IMG/VR virus record: IMGVR_UViG_3300006805_000089
Span: 1 to 32,587 of that record
DNA: 32,587 bases
Origin: a virus
Strand: one strand, 5' to 3'
Of this stretch, positions 1-7,069 are shown piece by piece. The number at the start of each line of letters is the position of its first letter. Position 1 is the stretch's first letter. A program made the translations under genes and the position numbers. Under the pieces are notes generated by a model, which did no database searches, was not told the origin of the DNA, and saw only the letters and a list, made by a program, of their open reading frames with translations.

Positions 1-1
1 C

Positions 2-652
2 AGACAGCGGCTCTGGTGGGTTGGAGAAAGGCTGGGCAACGCCGACAACGCACGACGCGAAGGGGACGTTTTACACTCGCTATGGGGCGGACGGGATAGA
101 GGCGGGCCGGATGGCGGCGCTTCAGGATCAGGCCCAGCTCTCGACATGGCCGACGCCGGCGACCCGCGACTACAAGGGGGAGAGTGGATCTGGGAGGCAA
201 GAACGCAAGGATCACCCAGCGGACACCGTGCCGAATGCGGCGGTCTTAGCGGGCTGGCCGACGCCCATGACGCAGACGGGGGCGGGGAACTCAGACTTTA
301 CGCGCAAGACGGAAGCGATGTGCGGTCGGGACATAACGGGACACGGCCTGACCTTGTTGAAGGGCTGGCCGACACCAGCGGCATCGGACGGAGAACGAGC
401 GGGGTCTGGCATAACGGCGGGGATGACGGGAACCAGCCTGACGCAGATGTCAAAGATGATAGGCCCAGCCCGACTAACGGTCACTGGCGAGATGCTGATT
501 GGCTCTTCTGCCGCGATGGAAAGTGGCGGCCAGTTGAACCCGGCACATCCCCGTTGGCTCATGGGTCTGCCGCCAGAGTGGGACGACTGCGCGGTTACGG
601 CAATGCAATCGTTGCCCAAGCAGCGCAAGCCTTTATCGAAAGCGTGATGTGA
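2..652 (+). CDS. Phage cytosine-5 DNA methyltransferase, C-terminal part (5' end outside window), reading frame 2
   Basis: The frame is open from the first complete codon to TGA at 650-652, so the gene begins upstream. The last 50 residues carry the ending I know from phage C5 methyltransferases: a [15 protein letters not shown] stretch, then PLAHG, then [12 protein letters not shown], which matches motif X (GN followed by hydrophobic residues) that helps close the SAM-binding site. The earlier part is low complexity with repeated GLADA-like segments, as in the variable target-recognition region of these enzymes. The catalytic PCQ and ENV motifs would lie upstream. Such enzymes methylate phage DNA against host restriction. 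The same DNA is also fully open in frame 3, which has stronger G/C at third codon positions by eye, so which frame is translated is unresolved. Confidence 0.55.
   Translation, partial: RQRLWWVGERLGNADNARREGDVLHSLWGGRDRGGPDGGASGSGPALDMADAGDPRLQGGEWIWEARTQGSPSGHRAECGGLSGLADAHDADGGGELRLYAQDGSDVRSGHNGTRPDLVEGLADTSGIGRRTSGVWHNGGDDGNQPDADVKDDRPSPTNGHWRDADWLFCRDGKWRPVEPGTSPLAHGSAARVGRLRGYGNAIVAQAAQAFIESVM
3..647 (+). CDS. WPTP-repeat protein overlapping the methyltransferase C-terminus (frame 3, 5' end outside window)
   Basis: This frame is open from the window edge to TGA at 645-647. It encodes four spaced copies of a GWPTP-like motif ([44 protein letters not shown]). It ends with a conserved-looking segment containing [16 protein letters not shown], resembling motif IX (LQGFPxxW) of C5 methyltransferases, and a basic tail. 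I know proteins of this exact style from phage genomes, usually annotated as methyltransferase-associated or hypothetical. Third codon positions are G/C-rich by eye, more than in frame 2. It could be the C-terminus of the methylase itself, a separate overlapping gene, or the target of a frameshift from the frame-2 product. No function beyond this association can be stated. Confidence 0.55.
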   Translation, partial: DSGSGGLEKGWATPTTHDAKGTFYTRYGADGIEAGRMAALQDQAQLSTWPTPATRDYKGESGSGRQERKDHPADTVPNAAVLAGWPTPMTQTGAGNSDFTRKTEAMCGRDITGHGLTLLKGWPTPAASDGERAGSGITAGMTGTSLTQMSKMIGPARLTVTGEMLIGSSAAMESGGQLNPAHPRWLMGLPPEWDDCAVTAMQSLPKQRKPLSKA

Positions 653-659
653 GCTGCGC

Positions 660-679
660 GGGGGGCTTGACGGCTCCCC
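660..679 (+). terminator. GC hairpin after the methyltransferase locus
   Basis: GGGGGGC at 660-666 pairs with GCTCCCC at 673-679 (seven pairs, one G-U) around the loop TTGACG. No U-tract follows. It lies just past the stop codons and before the helicase leader, so it may mark a transcript end or processing point. It is a weak intrinsic terminator at best. Confidence 0.45.
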
Positions 680-718
680 TCGACTTCGCCTAAGTCTAGG
701 ACCGGGCCGAATGGGTCC

Positions 719-730
719 ATGTAGCAACGT
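719..730 (+). promoter_or_regulatory. 12-bp leader element, copy 1 (ATGTAGCAACGT)
   Basis: The sequence ATGTAGCAACGT ends 20 nt before the helicase start. The identical 12-mer occurs at 4061-4072, 19 nt before another left-arm start. Matching position relative to two start codons suggests a shared 5'-UTR or operator element. No protein or RNA partner is known. The rest of 653-750 holds the hairpin at 660-679 and the start-site cassette at 737-750. Confidence 0.4.
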
Positions 731-750
731 AAACCGAAAGAGACCTGCCA

Positions 751-2094
751 ATGATACTGCTCCCCCACCAGATCGAAGACGCCGCCTTTCTCGCATCCCG
801 CGCATTCGCCGGATGCTTCTCCGGCATGGGATCCGGCAAGACCCGCACCGCGCTCGAGGCTGCGCGCCTCGTCGGTGCTGCTCCGCTCGTCATCATCGCA
901 CCGCCGATCGCGCTGCGGATGTGGGCACGCGAAGCGGAAGATCACCTCGGCGCTGTCGCGCGGATCGTGAAGACCGGCGCGGCTAAGATCGACCTGTCGG
1001 CGCGCATCTTCGTGATGTCTTACGAGATCGCCACCAAGCGCGCCGCCGAGCTCAAGGCGATCGGCGCGACGAGCTCGAAGGCTGTCTTGATCTGCGACGA
1101 GAGCCACGCCCTCAAGAGCACGACCGCCAAGCGCACCAAAGCGATCCTCGGATCCGGCGGGATCGTCGGCTCCTTCGCGCACTCTTGGCTGTTGACCGGC
1201 ACGCCGTCGACGCGCTGGAACGACGACCTGATCCCCTTCCTGTTCCGCGCCGCGCCGGAGACGATGAAGGCGAAGCTCGGCGGTCTGTCGATCGAGCGTT
1301 TCCAGATCCGCTACACCGTCCGCCAGCAAAAGCAATTCCCCGGCGCGCGCTTCCCCGTCACGATGACCGTCGGCTCGCGTAACACCGAAGAGCTGCGCGA
1401 CATCCTCTATTCCGGCGCGAACCGTGTCGCCGTCCGCCGCGAGCTGGCCGACGTCTGGGCTGCGATGCCGCCGATCACCCACAACCGCTATTCGATCTCG
1501 CTCTCGAGCTCGCCCGAGCTCACCGCCGCGCTTGCGGATCTGTGCTCGATGTCGCGCGCGCAGGTCGAGGAGAAGCTCGCCGCCAAAGATCCCGCGCTCT
1601 CGACCATGCGCCGCATGATCGGGCTCGGTAAGGTCGCCGCCGCTGCCGAGGTCATCGCAGAGCGCGCAGGAGACACCGCAGGAGCGGTCCTCGTCGGTGC
1701 TTGGCATAGTGAGGTCATCGACGGGCTCTGCGCTGCTGTGCGTGCCAAGGAGCTGCGCTGCGAGATCCTCGACGGCCGCACCTCGATGTCGCGCAAGTCC
1801 GAGCTCGAGGCGATGTTCAACGCAGGAGAGATCGACGTCCTCGTCGGCCAGATCGGCGCGATGGGGGTCTCGCTGAACCTCCAGCGCGGCGGGAACTGCA
1901 TCATCGTCGTCGAGGAGGATTGGTCCCCGGCGATCATGGATCAGTTTTACGCGCGCCTCTATCGGATGGGTCAGGAGCGCCACGTCCACATCGACACGCT
2001 CGAGACCGAGACCAAGATCGACGAAGCGATCCACAAGATCAGCCGCGAAAAAGCGCGGCATCACCAGAAGCTCAACGTAGGAGAAGAGAATTGA
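751..2094 (+). CDS. SNF2-type (superfamily 2) DNA helicase/ATPase
   Basis: The 447-aa protein has the superfamily 2 motif series in order: Walker A GMGSGKT (residues 25-31), motif II DESH (116-119), motif III LLTGTP (147-152), and in the C-terminal lobe GAMGVSLNLQ and QFYARLYRMGQ (398-408). The last carries the arginine fingers of motif VI and is characteristic of the SNF2/Rad54 branch. It is shorter than cellular SNF2 remodellers, as expected for minimal phage helicases used in replication, recombination or replication restart. The ATG follows AAAGAGACCTGCCA, a variant of the start cassette used by several left-arm genes. Its stop overlaps the TTG start of the next gene (TTGA), so the two are probably translationally coupled. 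Confidence in the family is high; the exact role in phage replication is inferred. Confidence 0.9.
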   Translation: MILLPHQIEDAAFLASRAFAGCFSGMGSGKTRTALEAARLVGAAPLVIIAPPIALRMWAREAEDHLGAVARIVKTGAAKIDLSARIFVMSYEIATKRAAELKAIGATSSKAVLICDESHALKSTTAKRTKAILGSGGIVGSFAHSWLLTGTPSTRWNDDLIPFLFRAAPETMKAKLGGLSIERFQIRYTVRQQKQFPGARFPVTMTVGSRNTEELRDILYSGANRVAVRRELADVWAAMPPITHNRYSISLSSSPELTAALADLCSMSRAQVEEKLAAKDPALSTMRRMIGLGKVAAAAEVIAERAGDTAGAVLVGAWHSEVIDGLCAAVRAKELRCEILDGRTSMSRKSELEAMFNAGEIDVLVGQIGAMGVSLNLQRGGNCIIVVEEDWSPAIMDQFYARLYRMGQERHVHIDTLETETKIDEAIHKISREKARHHQKLNVGEEN

Positions 2095-2510
2095 TAACGA
2101 TCGCAGCGGCGACCTGCCTCGCCATGAATGTCTATTGGGAAGCGCGGAACCAAAGCGTTGACGGCCAGCGCCTCGTCGCCGAGGTGACGATGGAGCGCGT
2201 CGCGACGCCCGGCTTTCCTGACACCGTCTGCGAGGTCGTCTGGGAGCACCGCGCCTTTAGCTGGACCGAAGACGGGAAGAGCGACGAACCGACGGATCCG
2301 GAAGCGTATCTGCTCGCGCAGATCATCGCGAACGAGACGCTCTTGAATGGATGCGACCTGTGCACCGGCGCGACCCACTACGCGACGATCAACGCAGATC
2401 CCTACTGGGCCGACGACCTTCAAATAATCGGGATGTATGGGAACCACATTTTTTACATCGAGCGCACGGCGCGGATGCACCCACCACGCCGCCCGGAGGG
2501 GATGAAATGA
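2091..2510 (+). CDS. SleB-family cell wall hydrolase
   Basis: A 139-aa protein of the SleB/CwlJ hydrolase_2 family, which cleaves peptidoglycan. Diagnostic parts are NVYWEAR near the N-terminus (E17 corresponds to the conserved catalytic glutamate region), EVTMERV, VVWEHRAFSW, GATHYAT and the C-terminal GNHIFY. I chose the TTG at 2091 because AGGAG lies seven bases upstream and it overlaps the helicase stop; an ATG at 2124 would cut into the hydrophobic N-terminal segment. That segment (ITIAAATCLAM) may be a weak export signal. It lies in the replication arm, away from the GH19 endolysin, so it may have a different timing or role, for example wall remodelling or a second lysin. It ends in RRPEGMK, whose DNA also carries the Shine-Dalgarno of the next gene. 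Confidence 0.8.
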   Translation: MITIAAATCLAMNVYWEARNQSVDGQRLVAEVTMERVATPGFPDTVCEVVWEHRAFSWTEDGKSDEPTDPEAYLLAQIIANETLLNGCDLCTGATHYATINADPYWADDLQIIGMYGNHIFYIERTARMHPPRRPEGMK

Positions 2511-2746
2511 GCGAGATCGACACCGGAAACCCTGCGTTTCCTATTACGACGGGGCACAGCGTCTATCACCAAGGCATGAGCTTGCGTGATTGGCTTGCGG
2601 GGCAAGCTCTGTCCGGGATTTTGGCGGGGTATTGGGCAAACCCTGAGTTGAGCGCCCTTACTGAGGACGTCCTCGCGCAGCAAGCATATCAAGCCGCCGA
2701 CGCCATGCTTGCCGCCAGACGCCCCAAACGCCCGGAGGGGATGTGA
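2507..2746 (+). CDS. Small conserved phage protein (79 aa)
   Basis: It starts at the ATG in an ATGA overlap with the hydrolase stop, with CGGAGGGG just upstream. The protein contains MSLRDWLAGQALSGILA, then an alanine-rich helix with YQAADAMLAARR. I recognise this pattern from many small phage proteins of unknown function, often in early or replication regions. There is no signal peptide, membrane helix or catalytic motif. It ends KRPEGM, nearly the same tail as the preceding gene, because both stops are embedded in the same GGAGGGGATG junction sequence. Function unknown. Confidence 0.75.
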   Translation: MSEIDTGNPAFPITTGHSVYHQGMSLRDWLAGQALSGILAGYWANPELSALTEDVLAQQAYQAADAMLAARRPKRPEGM

Positions 2747-3066
2747 TGCTGGTCGGTGTGCGCGGGGTCATCTATCCATCAACAAGAGCTGCGGCGCGTG
2801 CGCTCGGCGTAAGCATTGACGCGGTTTATTCCGCGCTTGCCCGGGGGAGCATGGACAAGCTCGGGCTCGGCACGACCCAGCGCAAGCCGGTCGAGATCGG
2901 GGGGATCCCCTTTCGCTCGATGTGCGCTGCAAGCCGGGCGCTCGGGTTCTCGCGGTCTTACCTTCGCACCGCGTTGACCTCGGGGAGCGAACACGTCAAG
3001 GAGCGCGTCCGGATCGCCGTCGAACAATACAAAACGAACCTCAACAAAGGAGACCTGCCACTATGA
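2746..3066 (+). CDS. Tandem NUMOD-like small DNA-binding protein
   Basis: A 106-aa protein made of two related units: VIYPSTRAAARALGVS followed by VYSALARG, and IPFRSMCAASRALGFS followed by LRTALTSG. Each looks like a nuclease-associated modular domain (NUMOD1-like), a short helix-turn-helix module usually attached to HNH or GIY-YIG homing endonucleases. No nuclease domain is present here or next door, so it may act alone as a DNA-binding protein or be the remnant of a homing endonuclease. I prefer the ATG at 2746 (spacing 5 from CGGAGGGG) over the GTG at 2743. It overlaps the previous stop (TGATG) and the next start (ATGA). The family call is moderate; the role is inferred. Confidence 0.65.
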   Translation: MLVGVRGVIYPSTRAAARALGVSIDAVYSALARGSMDKLGLGTTQRKPVEIGGIPFRSMCAASRALGFSRSYLRTALTSGSEHVKERVRIAVEQYKTNLNKGDLPL

Positions 3067-4052
3067 CACCCGAAGACCTCAAGAGCGCGATCCTGCGCGG
3101 CGCGGACGTGATCGACGCCCGCAAGACGTGGAGCGTCGACCGCTCGAAATACCTCAACGCCTCCGAGGCGCTGTCGTGCATCCGCAAGCAATGGTTCGCC
3201 AAGCACGAGCCCAGCACCGCGCCGGAGGATTGGGGCTTTGCCCGGCGCGGAACCCACGGCGAGAAATATGTCGTCGAGATGCTGCGCGCCTCCGGCATCG
3301 AGCTCGCCTACGCCGGGGAAGATCAGGAGAGCGTCGCGGACGAGGAGCTGCGGATCTCGGCCACGCCCGACGGCGTGCTCTGGAACGCCTCCGGCGCGCA
3401 CATCGCGCTCGAGATCAAGACCATCGACCCGCGCACGAACCGCGCGAACCTGCCGCGCAGAGAGCACGTCGTGCAGATCCAGATCGGGATGGAGCTTGTC
3501 CGCAAGGTGCGCGGCCTCGACATCGAGAGCGGGTTGATCGTTTACATGGACGCCTCGAACTTTAACCAGCTCGATGTCTTTGCAATCGGGCGGAACCCGG
3601 GGCTGATGGACGATATGGCGCTGCGCGCCGGGCAAGTGCTGCGGACGCGGAACGTCGACCGCCTCGACCGCGAGGGGCGCGCCACCGGCGCTTGCAAGAC
3701 CTGCCCCTACGCCGACCGCTGCGGCGTCGACCTGACCGAGACGAAGGCGTTCACGCGCTCGAACCGCGGCTCGCAGCTCGACGCGATCGTGCAGCGTTAC
3801 GTCGAGATCAAGGAGACGCAAGATCAGCTCTCCGACGAGAAGGACAAGATCGCGGAAGAGATCAAGGAGGAGCTCCGTAAGCGGAACACCGCCTCGACGA
3901 TTGTCGGCGACATCGAGATTGAGCTCGCGTCCGTCGCCGGTCGCTCTAGTCTCGATCAAAAAGCAATGGAGAAGGCGGGGATCGACCTCACGCCCTTCAA
4001 GAAGACCGGTCTTCCGTCCGAACGGTTGACCGTTAAGGCGCTCGCGACCTAA
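3063..4052 (+). CDS. Cas4/RecB-like PD-(D/E)XK nuclease with Fe-S cluster cysteines
   Basis: The 329-aa protein has the PD-(D/E)XK core: D103 in TPDGVLW, then E117-I-K119 in LEIKT, then Q138 in VVQIQIG (the QxxxY-type position). Four cysteines match the Cas4/AddB iron-sulphur arrangement: C39 (ALSCIRKQW) and C211, C214, C220 (CKTCPYADRC). About 60 residues of charged coiled coil follow (around 245-285), then a short C-terminal domain. Phage proteins of this type act as 5'-3' or ssDNA exonucleases in recombination or end processing. There is no CRISPR array or other cas gene nearby. The ATG overlaps the previous stop (ATGA) and is preceded by AAAGGAGACCTGCCACT. The next genes are a probable replication accessory and DNA polymerase, which fits a replication/recombination module. 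Confidence 0.85.
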   Translation: MTPEDLKSAILRGADVIDARKTWSVDRSKYLNASEALSCIRKQWFAKHEPSTAPEDWGFARRGTHGEKYVVEMLRASGIELAYAGEDQESVADEELRISATPDGVLWNASGAHIALEIKTIDPRTNRANLPRREHVVQIQIGMELVRKVRGLDIESGLIVYMDASNFNQLDVFAIGRNPGLMDDMALRAGQVLRTRNVDRLDREGRATGACKTCPYADRCGVDLTETKAFTRSNRGSQLDAIVQRYVEIKETQDQLSDEKDKIAEEIKEELRKRNTASTIVGDIEIELASVAGRSSLDQKAMEKAGIDLTPFKKTGLPSERLTVKALAT

Positions 4053-4060
4053 TCGCGGGA

Positions 4061-4072
4061 ATGTAGCAACGT
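4061..4072 (+). promoter_or_regulatory. 12-bp leader element, copy 2 (ATGTAGCAACGT)
   Basis: Identical to 719-730 and placed 19 nt before the ATG at 4092. The short gap 4053-4091 otherwise contains only the Shine-Dalgarno GGAG at 4082-4085. Confidence 0.4.
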
Positions 4073-4091
4073 GCAAAAAATGGAGCACAAC

Positions 4092-4796
4092 ATGACGACC
4101 TCTTTGACCGCCTACCTCGACAACAACGCCCTGCCCGAGATCTCGGACGATCAGATGATCGCGGCGCTGGCCGACACGACGGACGAGCAGCGCACCGGAA
4201 CCGGCGCGAATGTCCAGTATCTCGCGTTCTCCGGCAAGACCGGATCCTACGCTCTGGGGCGCGACCGCACCGACCTGACCGACGACGTCCTATTCATCCT
4301 CGAGCCGAAGTCGGTGATCGAGGGTTGGATCTGCTGGAAGGCGTCCAAGCCGATCGACCGCGTCGAATGGTCGATCTATAACAAGCGCGCCGCCGTGCAG
4401 GACGTCGACCTGCCCGACCACGCGCCCTACAACACGAAGACGGGCGAAGGCTGGCATCGTTCGCTAGGCTTCGGCTGCATCTCGACCGACGGCGCGGCGA
4501 CGAACGTCAAGTTTGTCACGAACTCGGTCTCGGGCCGGAACGCGATCACCGATCTCTTGAACGAGATCGTCCGTCGCATGGGATCCGGAGCCCCAGCTCT
4601 GCCGATCTTTGGCTTCGGTGCTGAGAGCTTTACCGCGCAAGGCGCGCAGAACTTCAAGCCGAAGTTTGGGGTCTCGGGCTGGGCGACGCGCGACGAGGTC
4701 GAAGCGTTCTTCGCTGGGAACGCCTCGCTCGACGAGCTGGTCTATGGGGATGCCGCTCCGGCCCCGTCCTACACCAAGCCGAAGGCTCGCCGCTAA
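4092..4796 (+). CDS. Conserved replication-module protein, possible ssDNA-binding or annealing role
   Basis: A 234-aa soluble protein. Visible segments include YLAFSGKTGSYALGRD, LEPKSVIEGWICWK, VEWSIYN, GWHRSLGFGC and a C-terminal basic tail KPKARR. I do not recognise a Pfam family. Proteins of this look lie beside Cas4-like nucleases and family A polymerases in other phages, where ssDNA-binding or annealing proteins are expected, so that role is a contextual guess. I chose the ATG at 4092 because GGAG is six bases upstream; GTG at 4071 and ATG at 4080 are alternatives. It lacks the acidic C-terminal tip of classical SSBs, which argues against a canonical SSB. A GC hairpin follows directly after the stop. 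Confidence 0.75.
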   Translation: MTTSLTAYLDNNALPEISDDQMIAALADTTDEQRTGTGANVQYLAFSGKTGSYALGRDRTDLTDDVLFILEPKSVIEGWICWKASKPIDRVEWSIYNKRAAVQDVDLPDHAPYNTKTGEGWHRSLGFGCISTDGAATNVKFVTNSVSGRNAITDLLNEIVRRMGSGAPALPIFGFGAESFTAQGAQNFKPKFGVSGWATRDEVEAFFAGNASLDELVYGDAAPAPSYTKPKARR

Positions 4797-4803
4797 ACCC
4801 CTT

Positions 4804-4826
4804 GGGAGCGCGTCCTACGCGCTCCC
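4804..4826 (+). terminator. 9-bp GC hairpin between the accessory gene and DNA polymerase
   Basis: GGGAGCGCG at 4804-4812 pairs perfectly with CGCGCTCCC at 4818-4826, loop TCCTA. TGCCCTCAT follows rather than a U-tract, so it may be a partial terminator, attenuator or mRNA-stabilising hairpin just upstream of the polymerase start. Confidence 0.55.
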
Positions 4827-4848
4827 TGCCCTCATAAGGATCTGCCGC

Positions 4849-6651
4849 ATGGAATACGACCTCATAACGACCAGAGCCGCCCTGTCGCGCGTGCTGCAAA
4901 AGTGCCACGCCGCAACCGCGCTCGACTTCGAGACGACGTCCCTGCGGCCCGTAGACGGGCGCGTGCGGCTCGCCCAGCTCCGCAACGCCGAGGTGCGCTG
5001 CATCATCGACTTCGATCAGATCCCGGGAGGCTTTGCCGCCTGCGCGGATCTCTTCGTCCCTCCCGGCCCTTGGGTCGTCTTCAATTCAGGCTTCGAGATG
5101 CGCTGGTTCCTTGCTGCCGGTGCGACGCCCGAGATCATCGACGTCGGCCACCTGCGGCGCGCTCGCATGGGAGGCGGTCGCTTCTCCTTGGCCGACATGG
5201 TCTTATGGGATCTCGAGCAGAAGCTCGCCAAGGACGAGCAGGTCTCGAACTGGGGCGCGCCGGAGCTCTCCGCGTCGCAGCTCGACTACGCGATCCGCGA
5301 CGCCGACGTCACCTTCGAGCTCTGGCAATACTGGAAAGAGAAGACGACCTCCGCCCACGACCGCGCCGCCCAGCTCCTCGATGACATGACGCTCGGCGTG
5401 ATCGAGATGGAAGAGGCGGGGATGCTGCTCGACCGGCGCGCCCATAAGGAGCTCGTGCGCCGCTGGGAGGAGATCCGCGACGAGCTCGCGACGCAGGTCC
5501 GCGCGCTGATCCCGGAGACCGAGGTCGCGAACCTAAACTCGAACCCGCAATTCTCCGATTTTTTCGCGCGGATCTTTCCCGATCGCGTGCTCTCCGTCTG
5601 GCCCAAGACCGAGAAGACGAACCAGCTCGAGATCTCGGGAGAGGCGCTGGCAAAAATGGCCGGGCTCTTCCCCGGGACGCCGGTCGAGGCTGCGCTCGAT
5701 GCTCTGTCGCGCTACCGGCGGATCCAGAAATATATCTCGAGCTTCGGGGTCACCGTGATCGACACCGCTGCGCGGTCACCGGACGGTCGGGTCCGCGCGC
5801 GCTTCAACGTCGGCGCGGCGCGCACCTGTCGCTTCTCGAGCTCCGGCCCGAACCTGCAACAAGTGCCGCGCGACAAGAAGCTCTTCGACGACGACGAGGA
5901 TCAAACGCGCGTCCGCAAGAGCTTCATCGCGCCCGCCGGATCTCTGCTCGTCTCCTACGACTATTCGGCGATCGAGATGCGCGTCCTCGCGCTCCTGTCC
6001 GGTGACGACCAGCTCCTCGAGGATGTCGTCTTCGGTGACGTGCACTCCGAGGTCGCTGCGGTGATCGCTGGGCACAAGATCGACAAGAAGACCCCAGAGG
6101 GGAAAACTGCGCGCAGCGCGGCGAAGGGGGTCTCCTTCGGCATCATTTATGGATCCGCCGCCGCCGGGCTCTCGATCACGATGCGGACGCCGATCGAGAA
6201 GGCGCAGACCTACATCGACTTCTGGGCGAACCGCTACAAGCGCGCCTTCGCCTATCGCTTCGAGATGCAAGAACAAGCGCAAGCGACCGGCTACCTCACC
6301 ATGTGCGACGGCGGGACGATCTATCTGGGCAAGCGAAACGCGGATCTCCCCAAGTGCGCGAACTATCCCGTCCAGCGCGCCGCGCTCTCGGTCATGGCGC
6401 GCGCGATCACTCGGCACAAGGCGACGCTCGATCGGCTGCGCGGATCAGGGGAGCTCGATCCGACGCGCACCTTGCTGCTCGCCACGATCCACGACGCCCT
6501 GATTGACGAGGCGCTCGAGACGCAAGCCGAGACCGTCAAGCGCGCGATGGCCGAGGACATGACCGCCGCCTACGTCGACTTCTTCCCCGGCGCGCCGACC
6601 GAGAACTTGATCGAAGGCGGGGTCGGACCGAACTGGGCGGATCTCGGCTAA
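4849..6651 (+). CDS. polA: Family A (Pol I-like) DNA polymerase with 3'-5' exonuclease domain
   Basis: The 600-aa protein has an N-terminal proofreading domain: exo I DFET (26-29), exo II NSGFEMRW, exo III YAIRDADVTF. The polymerase domain has motif A SYDYSAIEMR (catalytic D371), motif B RSAAKGVSFGIIYG (R422, K426, F430, Y434) and motif C IHDAL (H548, D549). There is no 5'-3' exonuclease domain, as usual for phage replicative polymerases. Motif C reads HDA where most family members have HDE. The O-helix position equivalent to E. coli 762 is phenylalanine, a state associated in marine-phage surveys with virulent lifestyles. The ATG follows AAGGATCTGCCGC. It is the likely replicative polymerase, working with the helicase and nuclease upstream. 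Confidence 0.95.
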   Translation: MEYDLITTRAALSRVLQKCHAATALDFETTSLRPVDGRVRLAQLRNAEVRCIIDFDQIPGGFAACADLFVPPGPWVVFNSGFEMRWFLAAGATPEIIDVGHLRRARMGGGRFSLADMVLWDLEQKLAKDEQVSNWGAPELSASQLDYAIRDADVTFELWQYWKEKTTSAHDRAAQLLDDMTLGVIEMEEAGMLLDRRAHKELVRRWEEIRDELATQVRALIPETEVANLNSNPQFSDFFARIFPDRVLSVWPKTEKTNQLEISGEALAKMAGLFPGTPVEAALDALSRYRRIQKYISSFGVTVIDTAARSPDGRVRARFNVGAARTCRFSSSGPNLQQVPRDKKLFDDDEDQTRVRKSFIAPAGSLLVSYDYSAIEMRVLALLSGDDQLLEDVVFGDVHSEVAAVIAGHKIDKKTPEGKTARSAAKGVSFGIIYGSAAAGLSITMRTPIEKAQTYIDFWANRYKRAFAYRFEMQEQAQATGYLTMCDGGTIYLGKRNADLPKCANYPVQRAALSVMARAITRHKATLDRLRGSGELDPTRTLLLATIHDALIDEALETQAETVKRAMAEDMTAAYVDFFPGAPTENLIEGGVGPNWADLG

Positions 6652-6671
6652 ATCTTTTTTCGGATCGGTCC

Positions 6672-6700
6672 TTGAAATGCTTGCAGACCGGTCCTATATC
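6672..6700 (+). promoter_or_regulatory. Sigma70-like promoter
   Basis: TTGAAA at 6672-6677, a 17-bp spacer and TATATC at 6695-6700 form a good vegetative promoter. It lies in a 94-bp gap that is more AT-rich than its surroundings. It would start the 6746-8235 set of small genes separately from the polymerase. Confidence 0.65.
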
Positions 6701-6745
6701 TAGGTCTCACTACCAGACCATCGAAACAAAACGGAGATCATCAGA

Positions 6746-7060
6746 ATGCGCCTCACGATCCAACAGGTCGCCGAATACGTCCCCGCCTATAACGTCCTTT
6801 GCGACGGCGCGGACATTGGCACGATCACCTCGTTCCCGGGCGAAGGTCCAATGGGCACGGTCCGTTATAACGGCTCGAAGCATACCGTCGCCGGTGCGAC
6901 GATTGCTGCCGTGCTCTTGTTGCTGGAAGAAGAGGTCGAGCGCGAAGATTACTACGCGAGCGAAGGCGAGATTTACGACGAGGACGGGAGCATCGCTTAC
7001 GCGCAGATGCTCGAGCGTCAGGCCGAGATCTGGTCCGCGCAAGACGAGTGCCCCTACTAA
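6746..7060 (+). CDS. Hypothetical small acidic protein (104 aa)
   Basis: Not recognised. The protein is soluble and acidic in its second half (EEEVEREDYYASEGE, DEDG). The first half has a beta-rich pattern with paired glycines (CDGADIG, TVRYNGSKHTV) and is followed by the hydrophobic helix AATIAAVLLLLEEE-like segment around residues 50-62. The ATG is preceded by CGGAGATCATCAGA. It is the first gene after the promoter at 6672-6700 and is followed by a strong hairpin, so it may be its own short transcript. Early phage genes of this size are often host-takeover factors, but nothing in the sequence shows that here. Confidence 0.65.
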   Translation: MRLTIQQVAEYVPAYNVLCDGADIGTITSFPGEGPMGTVRYNGSKHTVAGATIAAVLLLLEEEVEREDYYASEGEIYDEDGSIAYAQMLERQAEIWSAQDECPY

Positions 7061-7069
7061 CATCACCTC

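Noticed and set aside
667-696. TTGACG-N18-TAAGTC as a promoter
   Set aside because: Poor -10 and the -35 lies in the loop of the 660-679 hairpin; too weak to list. A similar weak pair at 4026-4055 lies in coding sequence.
595-2064. Long open frame on the - strand (489 codons) opposite the helicase
   Set aside because: It is a mirror of the helicase gene in high-GC DNA, with arginine/aspartate-rich low complexity and no motif; the + strand frame has clear SF2 motifs.
3063-4052. CRISPR-Cas system, because of the Cas4-like protein
   Set aside because: No repeat-spacer array and no other cas gene in the window; phage Cas4-like nucleases commonly serve recombination.
2958-4088. Long - strand frame opposite the Cas4-like gene
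   Set aside because: Low-complexity shadow; the + strand has nuclease and cysteine motifs in order.
4609-4848. N-terminal extension of the DNA polymerase
   Set aside because: It overlaps the 3' part of the upstream gene and is Arg/Ser-rich shadow sequence; the ATG at 4849 has AAGGATCTGCC and starts the exonuclease domain.
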